Shown: positions 34,095-48,471 of the stretch, in pieces
Position numbering within the stretch: the stretch's first letter is position 1
How the letters are laid out: each line of letters opens with the position of its first letter
Assembly: GCA_017979445.1 (NCBI GenBank)
Contig: JADQWC010000133.1
Span: forward strand, 124,001-188,000
Origin: Akebia trifoliata
Taxonomy: Eukaryota; Streptophyta; Magnoliopsida; Ranunculales; Lardizabalaceae
DNA length: 64,000 nucleotides
Direction: 5' to 3'
Notes under the pieces: generated by a model
What the model was told of the DNA's origin: nothing
Database searches by the model: none
What the model saw: the letters and a program-made list of their open reading frames with translations, nothing else
Program-made: the position numbers and the translations under genes

Positions 34095-37000
34095 TGTGAC
34101 GCCCCGCCAAACGCTAACACAAATCCCAAGGCCACCTCGAGGCACTAGGTGGCGCCACGAAATTTTGGCATGGTCTCCTCTGTTTATGTTAGCATTTAAC
34201 GGAACGCAAAACCTGATAATCCAAGTTACAACAAAATCTGTATATAAAGACGTAGATACAGGAAATAACAGCGGAAGACTAATTACAACTAACATGTAAA
34301 TATATCAGAGTGCGAAAGTTTAGTGATATACATGATTATAAAATTCAACCTCACTCTAATACAAGCCTAACACTCAACTTCAAAATATGTATACACCTGG
34401 ACGAAACTGACTACACAAAAGGGGTATGGCCCTATTGCTCATCGGACAACAAATTCTAGTTGTCGATCTGACCGAGCAAGCACTCCTCACTTACCGACTC
34501 TGCTCCTGCCTCCGTAACTGCAAGTGCTGAAGCTAAAAAAAAATATGAAGGAAAAGGTGAGTAATAATGGTTGCCCAGTAAGTCCAAAAATAATTCCTAC
34601 TAATAACCTCTCTTAACGTGATCGAATAATCATACTGCATCATTTCAAAACATGCAAGTTTTACAATTGAAACTACGATTAACTGGTACATACGGCCAGG
34701 GATAAGAAACTAAAAAGTTTAAAAGTTACACATAACATCAATCATTCATACTCATTATACATTTGTCCTTTTATGCAAATACAATTGATAATTTCGAAAT
34801 AATAGACATGTTTTGTAGTTTATAATTCGAAATATAACAATAATACATAATACAGGTGGTGGAGTAATGAAATTTGAGGGTTGGGATTCACGATTAGATC
34901 GGTCTCAGTCAGGATATGATGTTACTACGTAAATCTATGTTTTAGTTCCTAATTTTGTGGCTGGTCGTGTTTACCACGCTTGCGAGACCATTTATCCAGC
35001 TTAGGCTGGCCGTTTGATGTTACCGTAAACAATGGGTCTCTTTTGGATGTGTCAGAACGTTCGACTACTACTAGAGTGTTAGTGATCACTGACCAATCAT
35101 CTTCGCCTATGCCTATCAGTCGTGCATGTGATTCCCAAAATAGCACTCCACTCGTATACGACCACCTTTACAATACACATTCACTTGTAAAGAGAAGAAA
35201 GGAATGGACCTGGATTCCAGTTGTGACTCCACTCTCATACGCTTCTTATACCACGTATGAGCTTGGTGGTCCCTACCGTACATCCCAGGATAGTGCACCC
35301 CTCCGGATGATGTGAGGCACTATCCCTTCAAGCATTCACAAACCCTTTAATAGCTCACAAAATAGCTACGTATATATATGATTTTTCATTTAAAACAAAA
35401 GAGAAAATTAACAGAACTGGGTTGATAATGGATATCTAGTTCCTACCATGCAACTGTGGCCACCCGGCCTAAAAATAAATAACAGTACTCAACGCACGCG
35501 CTAACATAATAGTAAATAAACATGCAACCCTTTCATTAATAACCTGGATATCCTTTCACCAACCTACATACAACATACAATGTAAAATGCAGACATCACC
35601 CCTCGGGTGTGATTCTGACATTTTACCGGTCATTCCCGTTATCATTCTGTCAACATTCTCACTTTTCATCTTTTCAAGTTAAATCATTCATTTTCAATCT
35701 TTCAAAGTCATTTTTGGTCTTTCCATCGAAAACCATCAAAGTTTATTCAAAACAAGGTCTCGGCGGTGTACAGGACCAAAGCTGTTAAAAATAAGGAAAG
35801 CTGGTGGTGAAAATTTGGTTAAGTGTTAGAAATTTAACTTTCAAAGTTCTCGAAATTGAAAATGGGTTTATCAAAATGAAAGTCTCGATCAGGAGATTCG
35901 ACACCATATTATTTTTGTAATCTAATTCAAAGAAATGCCAAAGTTATTACATTTTGAAAATTTGCCAAAAACGTCGAAAACTACGTTTTGTTCTTGAAAC
36001 CAAAATCTGGATTTTTATCTTTTGAGATTCGGATCTCAAAACCATTCCCATTATTCCGAAATGGGGGTTAAAACCTTACTTTCATTAAGAACTTAAAGTA
36101 AATGAAAAGTAATTTTTTTAATGAAATGAAGGTTGGAATCAACTATAGGCATTAAGGAAATCAAGCCAAGAGTCAGAGTCTGTTTCTGACTCAGAAAAAG
36201 GCTGTTGGCAGTAGAACCTTGTTCTGTCGGTGGAACCAACGGTTCCAACCTACAGAAGGAATTTATCAGAGGCAAAAGGTTCATTCTTTCGGTGGGTGTC
36301 GATGGGACCGACGGTCCAACCGACAACACTGAACTTTCTCACGATTTTTGAGTTTTTCGATCCCTTCCTTGGATCTTTGTTTCGTTCTTCAAACCCCTCA
36401 ACCCACCCACGATTTCAACATTTAAAACATAGATAAAACACATCAAATCCTTATCTCTAGCATGATTTTCAATTTAAAAAAAGATTTCTATGACTTAAAA
36501 CAAACAATAAGTTTTGTTGAAAGTCCCCTACTTGTTTGTGGTTGTCAATGGTGATGAATCAATACTAAGGATCAATGCTTGGTGGCTCAAAGATCTGAAA
36601 GTGGTTGAACTCGGGTGCCAACGGTGTGATTGGTCGTGAAACCCTCTTTGAAGGTGTTCTTCCCCTTTTTAATGGCCAACAATTACTCTCCTACGATTTG
36701 GATGAGGTTCCAAGTGATTATAAACAAATCCACTTACTGATTTTTGTGGGAGACCAAGAGAAAAAAATGGAAATGGAGGTTGGATGGGGTGAGGATGTAG
36801 AGCTCGACAACGCCGACAATATTGCCTTCTTCGTCGAGGTTCAACTCGACTTCGTTCGCGCTAGGGCTTGATGGAAATGGGTTGAAATCCTTGGGTTGAA
36901 AAGTGGCTATCGTTTGGGGTTTCTTAGAGAAGAAGAGAAATGAATGAAATAAAAGAAATTAGATTTCTTTTATAACAAGGCTGAGGGCATACTTGTAATT

Positions 37001-37388
37001 TTCCCATCATTTCTAGTTCGACCGTAACTTGATTATTCAGACTCGAAATGTGACGAATGAATATTTCATTTCGAATAACTTTTCGCTACGGATCTAATGA
37101 TGACGTCGAATTTTCTTGATTTTCTCTCTAACAAAATTTCACTATTTTGGGTCCCACTTAACACGGAATTCAAGGATTTTATAACTTTTTCATCCGAACT
37201 CGAATTCAAACTTGCTTACAGGCTAATGTATATATTCCGATCCTTTTGAATCTAATGGCGAAGTCGATTTTTCTTGAAATTAATCATAATAATACTCGAG
37301 TATTTTACTCTAAGTCTCTCCTTCAATATTTTCCTCTAAATCTCACCATTTACTTTCCTCGAGATATGAGTTGAAAATTTGGGGTATT
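34095..37388 (-). repeat. 5' LTR of right family B unit, outer end lost
   Basis: It is parallel to 27608-30971 along almost its full length. It stops at TTGAAAATTTGGGG, where the intact copy continues with the last eight or so bases to TGTTACA. The missing outer edge means no TSD can be tested on this side. Confidence 0.9.
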
Positions 37389-37394
37389 TTTCCA

Positions 37395-38345
37395 AATGTA
37401 TAAAGTATGCTAGATTCATTCAAGTATCCCTAGGTGGCATTCTAATGAAATTCACCCAATGTGTGTGTTAGTCTTTCCAAATGTGGGGTCTTGATCTAAT
37501 TGGTAAAATATTACCACTCTTAAGTAAAAATCTTATGTGGATTGTGACTGGCACCGAATATTTTACCAAAAGGGTTGAGACGATTCCATTGCAAAAAGCA
37601 TCATCCGTAGAAATTGTGAACCTTATCATGGAAAAAATTGTCGCCAGATTTAGCCTATCACAAATAATCATTATGTACCATAGTTCTCAATTCCGAGGTG
37701 AAACCAGAGCATTGTTGAGTTAGTTGGAGATATTTTATGTTCAGTCAACTACGTATAATCCTACCAAAAATGGCCAAGCATAAACTATGAACAAGATCTT
37801 ATTGCAAATACTCTGAAAAATGGTGGATGAAACTCAACACGACTGGCATTTGAAGATGATAGAAGGATTATGCGGAATAGAAACAAGACAAAAGCCATTT
37901 TTTGGTATGTGGAATAAAAACAATTCCTTCAATTGAGTTGCAATCTAGTACCTCAAGAATGACCAGCGAAGCAACTTATGTAGTAACCTCGTTGAATATG
38001 TCAAATTACGAGTAACTGATCTAGAATTTTTGGAAAAAAAATTCTAAGATGCACATCAGGCAATGGACAAGTACTTTCTTCATACATCTCGAGCAAATGG
38101 CAAACATGTCAAGTTACAATCTTTCAGAGTAGGGGACTACGTCCTTAAAATCGTTGATTACATTCGAGTAGATTTGACAAAAAACAAATTCGCACCGAAT
38201 TATGAGCCAAGTCCTTAAATGTTTATCCAAGCTTTTGAAACTGGCTACTATAGATTACGAGACTGTTAGGGATTTGAAATGCATGAATCAATTAATGGTA
38301 AATGATTGAAAAAGTATTATTGTTTATCATATCGAAGTACTTGTA
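37395..38345 (+). pseudogene. Tat/Ogre-lineage integrase relic
   Basis: The longest open piece (37481-37723) reads MWGLDLIGKI, then TGTEYFTKRVETIPLQKAS and RFSLSQIIIM. It parallels the catalytic core start of Tat-lineage integrases (WG.D.IGPI, DYFTKWVEA, RFGIP..II.DNG). Downstream pieces read TTYNPTKNGQA, DWHLKMIEGL, AMDKYFL..., FRVGDYVLK and finally a LKKYY end, which is the usual order. The catalytic Asp of the second motif is lost (MYHSSQF) and many stops are present. This is an old, dead fragment in the forward orientation. Confidence 0.8.
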
Positions 38346-40318
38346 TGTTGTTCATCCCACCTATATTCTTTAATTTTTTTTTAATATTAAAAGACAAGTT
38401 CTCTGTATCATATTGACAAAAATAGTTTGCATAAATTCATTCAAATCATTTGAAAATTTAGTATTTTATTTTTCCATTTTGTGTTTTTACTCTTTTTTGT
38501 TAGTTTCATTATTCTTGTACGTACTAATAATGATTTAGTCTTTATGAAAGGCTAGAAAAATATATGTTCTACTTTTTAAGGAAGAAACGGATAAGCCTAG
38601 AAAATGTACTAAATTGTATGAGATGTCAATTCTTCAAAAATATTGCAAGTTATAGAATTACAACAACAACAAAATACAGATCATGCTAGGTTTAAAAAGA
38701 GAATCATAAATCAATAATGTCTTGCAACCATTCTTTAGTTGGGGTAAGGCCTTTTTTATTAATTGTCCTTGCTTGGTCCTCTTTTCTAGCAATCCATGAA
38801 GTTTCTCTACAAAATTCCTTTTCCTCACAATCAAAACTAGAAGGTCAAGCCCATACATATTCCATTTTGGGCACCAACATGGTGCAATAGAAGTCCAAAA
38901 CCCTAAAGATGGGTCAATTTTCTAAGTCAATGGACAAATACTAAGGTCGTATCTAGAATACTCCATTCTAGAAATTGATGAGGTCCAAATCATGGATCCT
39001 ATTTATTAGGATTAGAATTGCCATTTTCTTGGTTGAAGACATTAATTTTAGAACTTCTAGGAGGAAACCCATGGTTTTAGAGCTTTTAGTGAACTATTGA
39101 TTTTTTTGAGAATAGAGCAGTGTTTATTTTATGATGAAAAATGGATTTCAGTATTTAAAATTTTTTTAGGTCATTCCTATATCAGAGATACATCAAATCA
39201 AGTATTTTTCACCCTTTTTCTTTATCTTTTAAATTATTTTCATTTCTACATTTCATTCATTCATTTTAAAAATTAGAATCTTGAAAATAATATTCAATTT
39301 ACATTTGGTTAATGAAATATTTGTTTTAAGTTAAATTTTTTATTTAAAAAGAAGAAAAAAAATTGTATTTGTTTTCAAAATAAATCATAAGTAGATGTTT
39401 TTAGACATTTTATTAAAATTTGAAAAATTAAAATTTCAATAATGAACCTTGAGATTTGAGTCATTCCATTATAATTTACTTAGTAGGTTTTTTAAAGAAT
39501 TGCATCTCTGAAAATTTCACTACACATCTGACTAATTCTAAGAGTCTAAGTGGATTATAATAGGGTAAAACCTCTATTTACCTAGGATGTTAGGGAAAAT
39601 CTAGTCTAGTGAACTCTAACTTCCTTGTCCTTTAATTGGCTGGTTAGAAGAAAAATAAAATTGGGTATTTAAGTTTTGGATAACAACCTTAGGATTAGAT
39701 TAGGTACCTTGAAAATGGTTACCTGCTTCAAAAAATTAAAAATAATATGTGAAGAAAAAAAAATTGAGAATTATTTTTGAAATATGGAATGAAAAATGTA
39801 GAAAAAGATCCCAATGAGACCACATAAAAATATTTCAATAGGGTAAAAGACATCAATGGTAAAAACATGAATAAATTGCAATATAAAATATAAGCCCCTT
39901 ATAAGTATTAAAGTGAACATCCACACCTCTCTTACCCTAGACAAGATGTCAAGCTTGGAGTTAGATATTAGGTTAACTCGATCGTTTTAGGTAAATTGAG
40001 TCTAGCTTTATTTTATGAAGTTGAACCTCAAAGTCAAGTTAGACTTTCACTATGCACTCATGGTCATAGTATTTCTAGAATTCTCCAAACGGATTTGATG
40101 CTCGCTTGAGCTCAATTGAAAAGTAAATTACTGATTTTTGGGTATCTCTAAAAGGAAAGCAATACCAATCATCACTCTTAAGTTAATATGCATTATCTGT
40201 TATGAATCTAAAGATTGAATTAACTCCTTCTAGGTATTCAACGGATAGTCTTCGTACTATCATCCATTCTTTCCTTTGGGGTGTGAGTGGCGAAGACATT
40301 TTCTACGAATAGAATGAA
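38346..40318. other. Unassigned AT-rich region
   Basis: No gene family is recognised. A 66-codon reverse frame (38658-38858) shows no known motif and no signal that it is expressed. The region may continue the Tat element's 3' untranslated part near 38346, then become ordinary intergenic sequence. Confidence 0.4.
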
Positions 40319-43293
40319 TGTAACACCCCCTGAAACACTAACACAAAACCTCATGTCAGATCTTGAGGTACTAGGTGGCGCCTCAAAATTTTGGCATGGT
40401 CTCCTTTGTTTATGTTAGCATTCCAAGGCATTCAACCTGTTCTACTTGATAAACAAAATCCATAATATCCTGTATATACATACAAAATATAATAATAGTG
40501 GAAGTCTATATACATCTAATAACATACGATAGATCAAAGTGCGGAAGGATAAACAAAATACAGGATTATACAAACATTTCTCATTTTAACAAAAATTCTA
40601 ACGCTCAATAAAAGACCCATAATACTACCTTAATGAATTAACACCACTAGGGGGTATAGCCCCAATACTCACTAGGTGACGGACTCTAGTTGTCTATTTG
40701 ACCTACCAGATAGTCCTCACTCATGTTTTACACCTACCTAGCCAAGCTCCAAATCTAAAATTAAAAAATGGAGAAGGAAAATATGAGTAACAATGGTTAT
40801 CTAGTAGGGAAACAAACAATTTCTACCAATAACCTTTCTTAACATGAACGAATAAACATACTAAATAATTTTAACATATGTAAAGTTTTATAGAAGAAAC
40901 TACGATTAACTACTACATATAGTCAGGGATGAACAACTATATATTTTTAAACTCACATTGCATCCATCAGCAGTACTCACTATAAAATTTTCTTTTTATA
41001 TAAATCTAATTGATCAAATGGAAACATTAAACATGCATTTCATTTTATATATCAAAATAAGGTAATATATACAAATACACAATGGTAGAGTAGTGGAATT
41101 AAAGAGTTGGGATACACAACTGGATCACTTCCTATCTGGACATGATGTTTCATAATAAAATATTAGTTCTTGATTTTGTAGCTGGTCGTTATTTACCATA
41201 CTTGCGGGATCATTTATCTAGCTTAGACTGGCCGTTTGACGTAGCCGTACGCAATGAGTCTCTTTTCGATGTGTCAGAACGGTCGACTACTATAAATTTT
41301 TAGTGATCACTGACTAATCATCTTCGTCTATGCCTACCAGGTGTGCATGTGATTCCCAAATATACAATCACATTTGTATATGACTACCTTTCTATTACAA
41401 GTTCACTAGTAAAGATAAAGATGAATAAGCTTGGATTCTAGTTGTGACTCTATTCACATACGCGTCTCATACCACGTATGAGTTTGATTGTCCCTACCGT
41501 ACTTCCTAGGATAATATATCACTTCGGATGATATGACAGACTATCCCTTCAGGTATTTACAAGCTCTTTAGTAGTTTACAAAGTAGATACATATATTTTT
41601 TGAAAATAAATAAGAAATTAATATTACAGAGTTGAGAATGGATATTCAATTTCTTATCATGCAAACTGTGGCCACGCGGCCTAAAATTAAATAATAGAAT
41701 AAAAAACATAAACTACGTCTCGTGTTACAGAAAGTAAATAAACCTACGACCATTATCATTATCCCTGAATATTTTTATCAACCTCACATAACATTACAAT
41801 GTAAAATACAAACATCATACCTCGGGTGTGATTCTTAATTTTACTGTTTCATCCCCTTTTTCCTTTTTTTCGATTCTTGCACTTTTTACATTTTTAAACA
41901 TATTATCCAATTTTCAGTATTCATTCACTAAAATATTCATTTTTTGATATTAAATCCTTTTTTACACTTTAAAATTTAATTTTTTCATTTAAATTGAAAA
42001 TTTACAAAACTTATATCAAAACGGGATTCGAGCAATGCACAAAATCAAAGTGGCAAAAATAACCCGATGAAATATCTTATTCCTACCCACATATAATTTG
42101 TTATCAAATATGAAAGTCTGGGCATGAATTTGAAATAACAAAAAAAATTCTATATTTTTTTGAAAATACATGACAAGTTTTCGTTAAAATCTTAAATGCG
42201 ATTTTCACAATCTACGGTTATCACTAGAAATTGAGAGTCTTTACCAATCTCTATGCAATAGGATTAAAACACGTGCGTGAAAATCGAGACGATCGATACG
42301 AAAATCAATGTGGATCGGATATCGAGACGACTGATTTTTGAATCTGGCCTAATGGTTTCAAAGATCTCGATGCCGTCATGTTTTCTCTTTATTACGACGG
42401 AGGACGGTTTGACCACAAAATAGATGAAATCCGAGATTTAAAAATATAAACCCCCGTATCACATATGACTGATTTTCGACAAAATGGGATGAAAGAGAAG
42501 GGAAAATGAAAAAAAATTTGATGGATTTTGTAGAGGTTGATGCTGCATATATTTTTTCCTTCTACGTCGAAAGTCAAGAATGACCCGTTTGTGACGAATC
42601 TAAAGTTGAAATTTGGAAAAAATTAAATTTTTATTTTAAAAACTTCGACTAGTTTTGGACGCATATAAAAGATGATGAATAGTGATTTCATTTAAAAAAA
42701 ATTATTTATAGAAGTTGCGGGACGAAACCAATATTTTTTATTTTGTTTTGTTTGACGATAAACTGACCGTCCGGACTCTAAAACTAACGAATGAATACTC
42801 TATTTGTATAATTTTCATTCTAGATCTAATGGTGTTGTTAAATTCTATAAATCCTATCTCTAACAAAAGTTTACTTTTGGACTTGGTGGGACCCCTAAAA
42901 TTGATATTGTTTTCGTTTTTGACGATAATTTGACTTTTTAGACTCCAAAAATGACAAGTAAATAGTCTATTTTCTATAATTTTTCGTTATGAACCCAATG
43001 GTTTGACGAATTTTTAAAATTCTTACTCTAGAAAAAATTCATTATTTTTACTTGATTCGACTAAAAATCGAAGATTTTGTAACTTTTTTGTCCGGACTCG
43101 CATTTGAGCGCGCTTATAGGCTAAAATATGTTTTTAGACCATTTGAATCTAATGGTGAGGTTAGATTTTAGTAAAATTGACCAGAACAAAATCTTAAAGT
43201 TTTACCCTAAGTCCCACTTTTAGGATTTTCTCAAACTTCCACTATTTGTAATTTTTTTTCCTGATATACGAATAAAAAACTCAGGGTTTTACA
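40319..43293 (-). mobile_element. Reverse solo LTR of family C
   Basis: This 2975-bp LTR, on the minus strand, runs from TGTAAAACCC at 43293 to GGGGGTGTTACA at 40319. No primer site, polypurine tract or internal sequence is adjacent. Flanks ATGAA (40314-40318) and ATAAA (43294-43298) agree at four of five bases, consistent with an old TSD. It shares the GTGATCAC block, near 41300, with the other LTRs. Confidence 0.87.
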
Positions 43294-43981
43294 ATAAAAC
43301 ATGAATTTATTATTGATGAAAGAAAGTGAATAAAAATTGAAACAAAAGTAAATATTCGTACAAGATATTTTTCTAATTCATAATTTTCTGTTTTATTCAT
43401 CATTGATTACAAAATATTGAAGGAACTGAGTCCATATCAGTCTAAAAAAGTTAAACTAAATATAGATTTTTTTCATATAAGTAAAGAGCAAGCAAGTCCT
43501 AACTAATTATTTATTCTTCAAATCAACCTTATAAGATTTGAAACCTCTTATAAGGATTCTATGTAATAAATTCATGGATTTCTGTCATTAACTGATATGA
43601 GTACTAGGTGTCAGACACAATGACCCCCTAAGCTGGAACGTCTATACAATTAATTCATATGTTAAGGGACATTCTTTAATACACAAAGCACACACAAATA
43701 AGAAGAAATGTACTTAGATAGGCAGATATACATTAAAAGTTCAATAACAATATGTAATAGCTAAAATTATATATTAAGATTTTTGTGGTAAAATGTGTTT
43801 GGTACATGGGTAAGATATGGAGTCTAAAATAACAATTCCTTAGAAATGGGGAGCCCTTATTACATAGTAAGAAATATAGGGTGAGTTCCCATTGATTTGT
43901 AGAAAAATATAAGGTATGTCACCCCATCTTCATTACATTGCATTTTATATTCGTCAAGAAGTGCACTTTGACAACAAGGAT
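43294..43981. other. Unassigned flank between family C insertions
   Basis: AT-rich, with no recognised repeat or gene. It would join 59027 onward if the family C element at 43982-59026 were removed. Confidence 0.4.
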
Positions 43982-45448
43982 TGTAAAACCCCGAGTTTTT
44001 GATTCGTAACTCGAGAAAATAAATAGTGAAATTTTGAAAAAATCTTGATAGTGGGACTTAGGGTAAAATTATAGGATTCTATTCTGATAATTTTTAATGA
44101 AATCTAACCATACCATTGGATTCAAAATGATTGATAAGCGTACTTTAGCCTGTAAGCACACTCAAATGCGAGTCCGAATAGAAAAATTACAAAATCCTCG
44201 ATTACCGAATCAGATTAGGCTAAAATAATTATTTTTTATTAGAGTAAGAATTTTTAAAATTTGATCATAACATTGGGTTCGTAATGAAAAAATTATTGAA
44301 CATGGACTACTTACTTGTCATTTTTGGGGATCAAAAAATCGAATTATCGTTAAAAACGAAAACGACGTTAATTTTAGGGTCCTATCGGGCTCAAAATGTA
44401 AATTTTTGTTCTCGATATAATTGGTAGAAATTACATACACCATTAGATCCAAAACAAAAAATTAAATAAAATAGAGTATTCATTCGTCATTTTTGGAGTC
44501 CGGACGGTCAAGTTATCGTCAACGAAACAATAGGTAAAATATCAATTTCGTCCCAAAAATTTATATAAATAATTAAAAAAAAAAATTCACTATTCATCTT
44601 CCAAAGTCATCCAAAAACCAACCAACAAGTTTAAAAAAAAATTATTTTTTTCTTCGATTTTTTACCTTAGATTCATCTTGATCGAGTCGCCATCGACTTC
44701 CGACATAGAAGGAGAAAAGGTCCGCAGCCTCGACAACTACAAAACCACCCAACTTCTTCTTGTTTTATCTTATTTTTTTGTATCGTATCATTAAAAATCA
44801 GCCAAATATATGTACGGGATTTCATAACTTCAACCTCGGATTTCATCTATTTCGAGATCAAACTATCCTCCGTCATAGAAGGAAGAAATGACGACGGCAT
44901 CGAGATCTTGAAACCACCGGGTCAGATTCAAAAATCAACTACCTAGAAGTTTGATCTATCTCGATTTTTACTCCAATTGTCTTGATTTCTACGCACACGC
45001 TTCAATTCTTTCGCACAGAGATAGTAAGGAACTCTCAATTTTTATTAGTAATCGTAGATTGTGAAAATTGCATTTAGGATTTTATTAAAAATTTATAATA
45101 TGTTTCAAAAATTTAGAATTCAATTGGTTATTTCAAATTCACGCCAGAACTTGCATATTTGATATGTTTAATTTTATTTTATAACAAATTATACGCGGGT
45201 AGGATATTTCACCAGGTTATTTTCGTCAATTGGGTCCTGTGCACCGCTCGGACCCCATGTTGATTTAAGTTTTGTACTTTTTCAATGTATTGAAAAAAAT
45301 GAATTTCATAGCTGGAAAAATGATTTAATATTCAATGAACTCATAGAGTTAATGAATATCAGAAAGTGAAAATTTTTTGAGAGATTGAAAACTGTGAAAT
45401 CGAAAAAAAGGAAAAAAAGGGTATGAAACAGTAAAATGTCAGAGTCAT
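43982..45448 (+). repeat. Family C 5' LTR, first part
   Basis: It starts TGTAAAACCCCGAG and contains a TATATAAAT box near 44562 and a donor-like GTAAGG near 45022. It is interrupted at GTCAT by solo LTR 45449-48471 and resumes with GTCACACCCGAG at 48472. Confidence 0.9.
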
Positions 45449-46492
45449 TGTAAAATCTCGAGTTTTAATTTGTATCTCGAGAAAAATAAATAATTGAATT
45501 TTGAAAAATAAATCCTGAAAGTGGGACTTAAGGTAGTACTGTAAGATTTTTTTTGATCATTTTTAACAAAATCTGACCTCATCATTAGATTCAAAATGGT
45601 TAAAAAATATATTTTAGCCTGTAAGCACTGTCAAATGCGAGTCCGAACATAAAACTTTCAAAATCCTTGATTACTGAATTTGATTAGGTTAAAATAATGA
45701 TTTTTTACTAGAGAAAAAGTTTTTAAAATTCGATCATACCATTGGGTTTGTAACGAAAAATTATAGAAAATAGACTATTTATTTGTCATTTTTGAAACCT
45801 AAAAAGTTGAATTATCATCAAAAACGAAAATGACATCAATTTTAGGGTCACATCAGGTCAAAAATGTAAATTTTTGTTAGAAATAGAATTTGTAGAAATT
45901 GATCACACCATTAGATCTAGAAAGAAAAATTAGACAAAATAGAGTATTCATTCACCACTTTTGGAGTCCGGACGGTCAAATTATCATTAAACGAAACAAT
46001 AGGTAAAATATCGATTTCATCCCAAAAATTTATATAAATAAATTTTTAAAAAAATTCACTATTCATCTTCCAAAGTCGTCCAAAAACCAGCCAATGAGAC
46101 TTTAAAAAAAATTAGTTTTCTTCCCAATTTTTAAACTCCAATTTGCTGCGAACGGTCCATCTTCGACCGTCGAAATGGAAGGGAGAAACATCCATTGCCT
46201 CGTTCTCTATAAAATCCACCCAAGTTCCTTCTATTTTCTCATCTTTTCACCTTGTATCATCAAAAATTAGCCGTATATATACGAGAGTTTCGTGACTTCG
46301 ACCTTGGATTTCAGCTATTTTGGGGTCAAACCATCATCCGTCGTAGAAGGGAGAAAAGACAACGGCGTCGAGATCTTTAAAACTACCAGGTCAAACTCAA
46401 AAATTAGCCACCTCAAAGTTTGATCTATCTCAATTTCTACACCAATCATCTAGGTTTCTATGCACGCACTTCAATCCTTTCGAACAAAGATT

Positions 46493-47151
46493 GTAAGGAC
46501 TCTTAATCTCTATTAATAACCGTAGATTTATGAAAATTGCATTTAGGATTTTATTAAAAATTTGTGATGTGTTTCCAAAAATATAGTATTCAATTGGTTA
46601 TTTCAAATTCATATCAGAACTTACATATTTGATATGTTTAATTGTATTTTATAATAAATTATACGTGGGTAGGATATTTCACTAGGTTATTTTCGTCAGT
46701 TGGGTCCTGTGCACTGCTCGGATCCCGTTTTGATCTAAATTTTGTATTTTTTCAATGTTATTGATAAAAATAAATTTCATAGTTGAAAAAATGATTTAAT
46801 ATTCAATGAACTCATATTGAGTTGATGAATATCAGAAATTAGATATTTTGTTTGAGAGATTGAAAACTGTAAAAATTGAAAAAAGGGAAAAAATGTATAA
46901 AATGGTAAAATGTCAGTCACACCCGAAAGGTGATGTCTGTATTTTGCATTGTTATGTTGTGTGTAAGTTGGTGAACAGCTATCCAGGATAATGTTACTGG
47001 TTGCATGATTATTTACTTTCTATTAGTGTGAGGCGCTGTTTATTTTTTCATTCCGTTATTTATTTTAGGCTGGTGGCACAGTTGCATGGTAGGAAACTGG
47101 ATATCAATTGTCAACCTTGTACTGTTAATTTCTCTTTTATTTTCAAATGAA

Positions 47152-47202
<51 letters not shown>

Positions 47203-48048
47203 ATATATATGTTAACTATTTTGTGAGCTGTTAAAGAGTATGTGAATGCTTAAAAGGACAGTGCGTCATATCATCCGTAGTGGTGTACCATCTTGGATGT
47301 ACGGTACGGACCACCAAACTCATACGTGGTATGGGACGCATATGAGAGTAGAGTCACAACTGGAATCCGGATTTATTCCTCTCTATCTTTACCAGTGAAC
47401 TTATAATGTAAAGGTGGTCGTATACGAATGGTTTGTATATTTGAAAATCACATACACACCTGATAGGCATAGATGAAGATGATTAGTCAGTGATACTAAT
47501 AATCTATAGTAGTCGAATGTTCTGACACATGGAAAAGAGATTTATTGCTTACGGTCATGTCAAACGGCTAGCCTAAGCCAGATAAATGGTCCCGCAAGTG
47601 TGGTAAACAGCGACCCGCTACAAAATCAGGAACTAATACTTTATTATGAAACATCATGTCCCGATAGGGATCGATCCAGTCGTGAATCCAAACTCTCTAA
47701 TTCCATTATTTCACCATTGTGTATTATGTATCTATTGCCTTATTTTGATATATATATAAAATGAAATGCATGCTTAATGTTTCCATTTGGTCAATTAAAT
47801 TTGTGTAAAAAAATGCTATCGTGAGTACTATTGATTAATGTAATGTGAGATTTAAAATGTTTAGTTGCTCATCCCTGGTTATATATACCAGTTAATCATA
47901 GTTTCTTATATAAAACTTTACATATTTAAAAATAATTTAGTATGTGTTATTCGTTCATGTTAGGAGAGGTTATTGACATAAATTATTTTTTTCCCTATTG
48001 GGTAACCATTGTTACTTACCCTTTCCTTCTCCATTTTTTTAGTTTCAG
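46493..48048 (+). other. Putative leader intron inside family C LTR
   Basis: GTAAGG at the left; TTACTTACCCTTTCC, a T-run and TTTCAG at the right. This is the third family with the same arrangement. Inference from conserved signals. Confidence 0.42.
47157..47210. repeat. (AT)n microsatellite
   Basis: About 54 bp of nearly uninterrupted AT/TA dinucleotides inside the family C solo LTR. The equivalent place in other LTRs has only a short ATATATA run, so it has expanded here. Confidence 0.95.
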
Positions 48049-48471
48049 ATCTAGAGGTTGGTGAGGCAGGTGTAGAACATGAGTGAGGACTATTTGGTAG
48101 GTCAGATAGATGACCAGAGTCCGTTACCTGGTGAGTACTAGGGCTATATCCCCTAGTGGTGTCAGTTCGTCTAGAAGTATTATGAATTCTATATTGAGTG
48201 TTAGGACTTTTGTTAGAGTAAGGAATTTTTGTATAATCTTGTATTTTATTTATCTTCCGTACTCTGATCTATCGTACGTTACTAGATGTATCGTACGTTA
48301 TTATATTTTGTAGGCATATATACAAGATAATATATGTCATTTTTCAGGTGCAGGTTGACCGCCTTGGAATGCTAACATAAACAGAGAAGACCATGCCGAA
48401 ATTTCGAAGCGCCACCTAGTATCTCGAGATTCGACATGGGGTTTTGTGTTAGCATTTGGTGGGGTGCCACA

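Larger units (their letters stand above)
22766..37388 (-). mobile_element. Reverse family B shared-LTR array with nested solo LTR
   Basis: From left to right: LTR remnant, gag remnant (holding a forward solo LTR), primer site, full LTR, polypurine tract, collapsed internal region with gag, primer site, near-full LTR. All three LTRs of the array have the same orientation. Recombination between copies or LTRs gives such arrays. Both units lack a usable pol, so they could only have moved with help from other copies. Confidence 0.88.
45449..48471 (+). mobile_element. Forward solo LTR of family C nested in family C 5' LTR
   Basis: This 3023-bp LTR, TGTAAAATCTC to GGGTGCCACA, has flanks GTCAT (45444-45448) and GTCAC (48472-48476), a TSD with one change. 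It carries a TATATAAATA box (46031-46040), a donor-like GTAAGG (46493), an (AT)n tract (47157-47210), the conserved block (about 47489-47632) and TTTCAG (48043-48048). Confidence 0.9.

Noticed and set aside
38658..38858. 66-codon reverse ORF
   Set aside because: No motif, no homologue recognised, AT-rich unassigned context.
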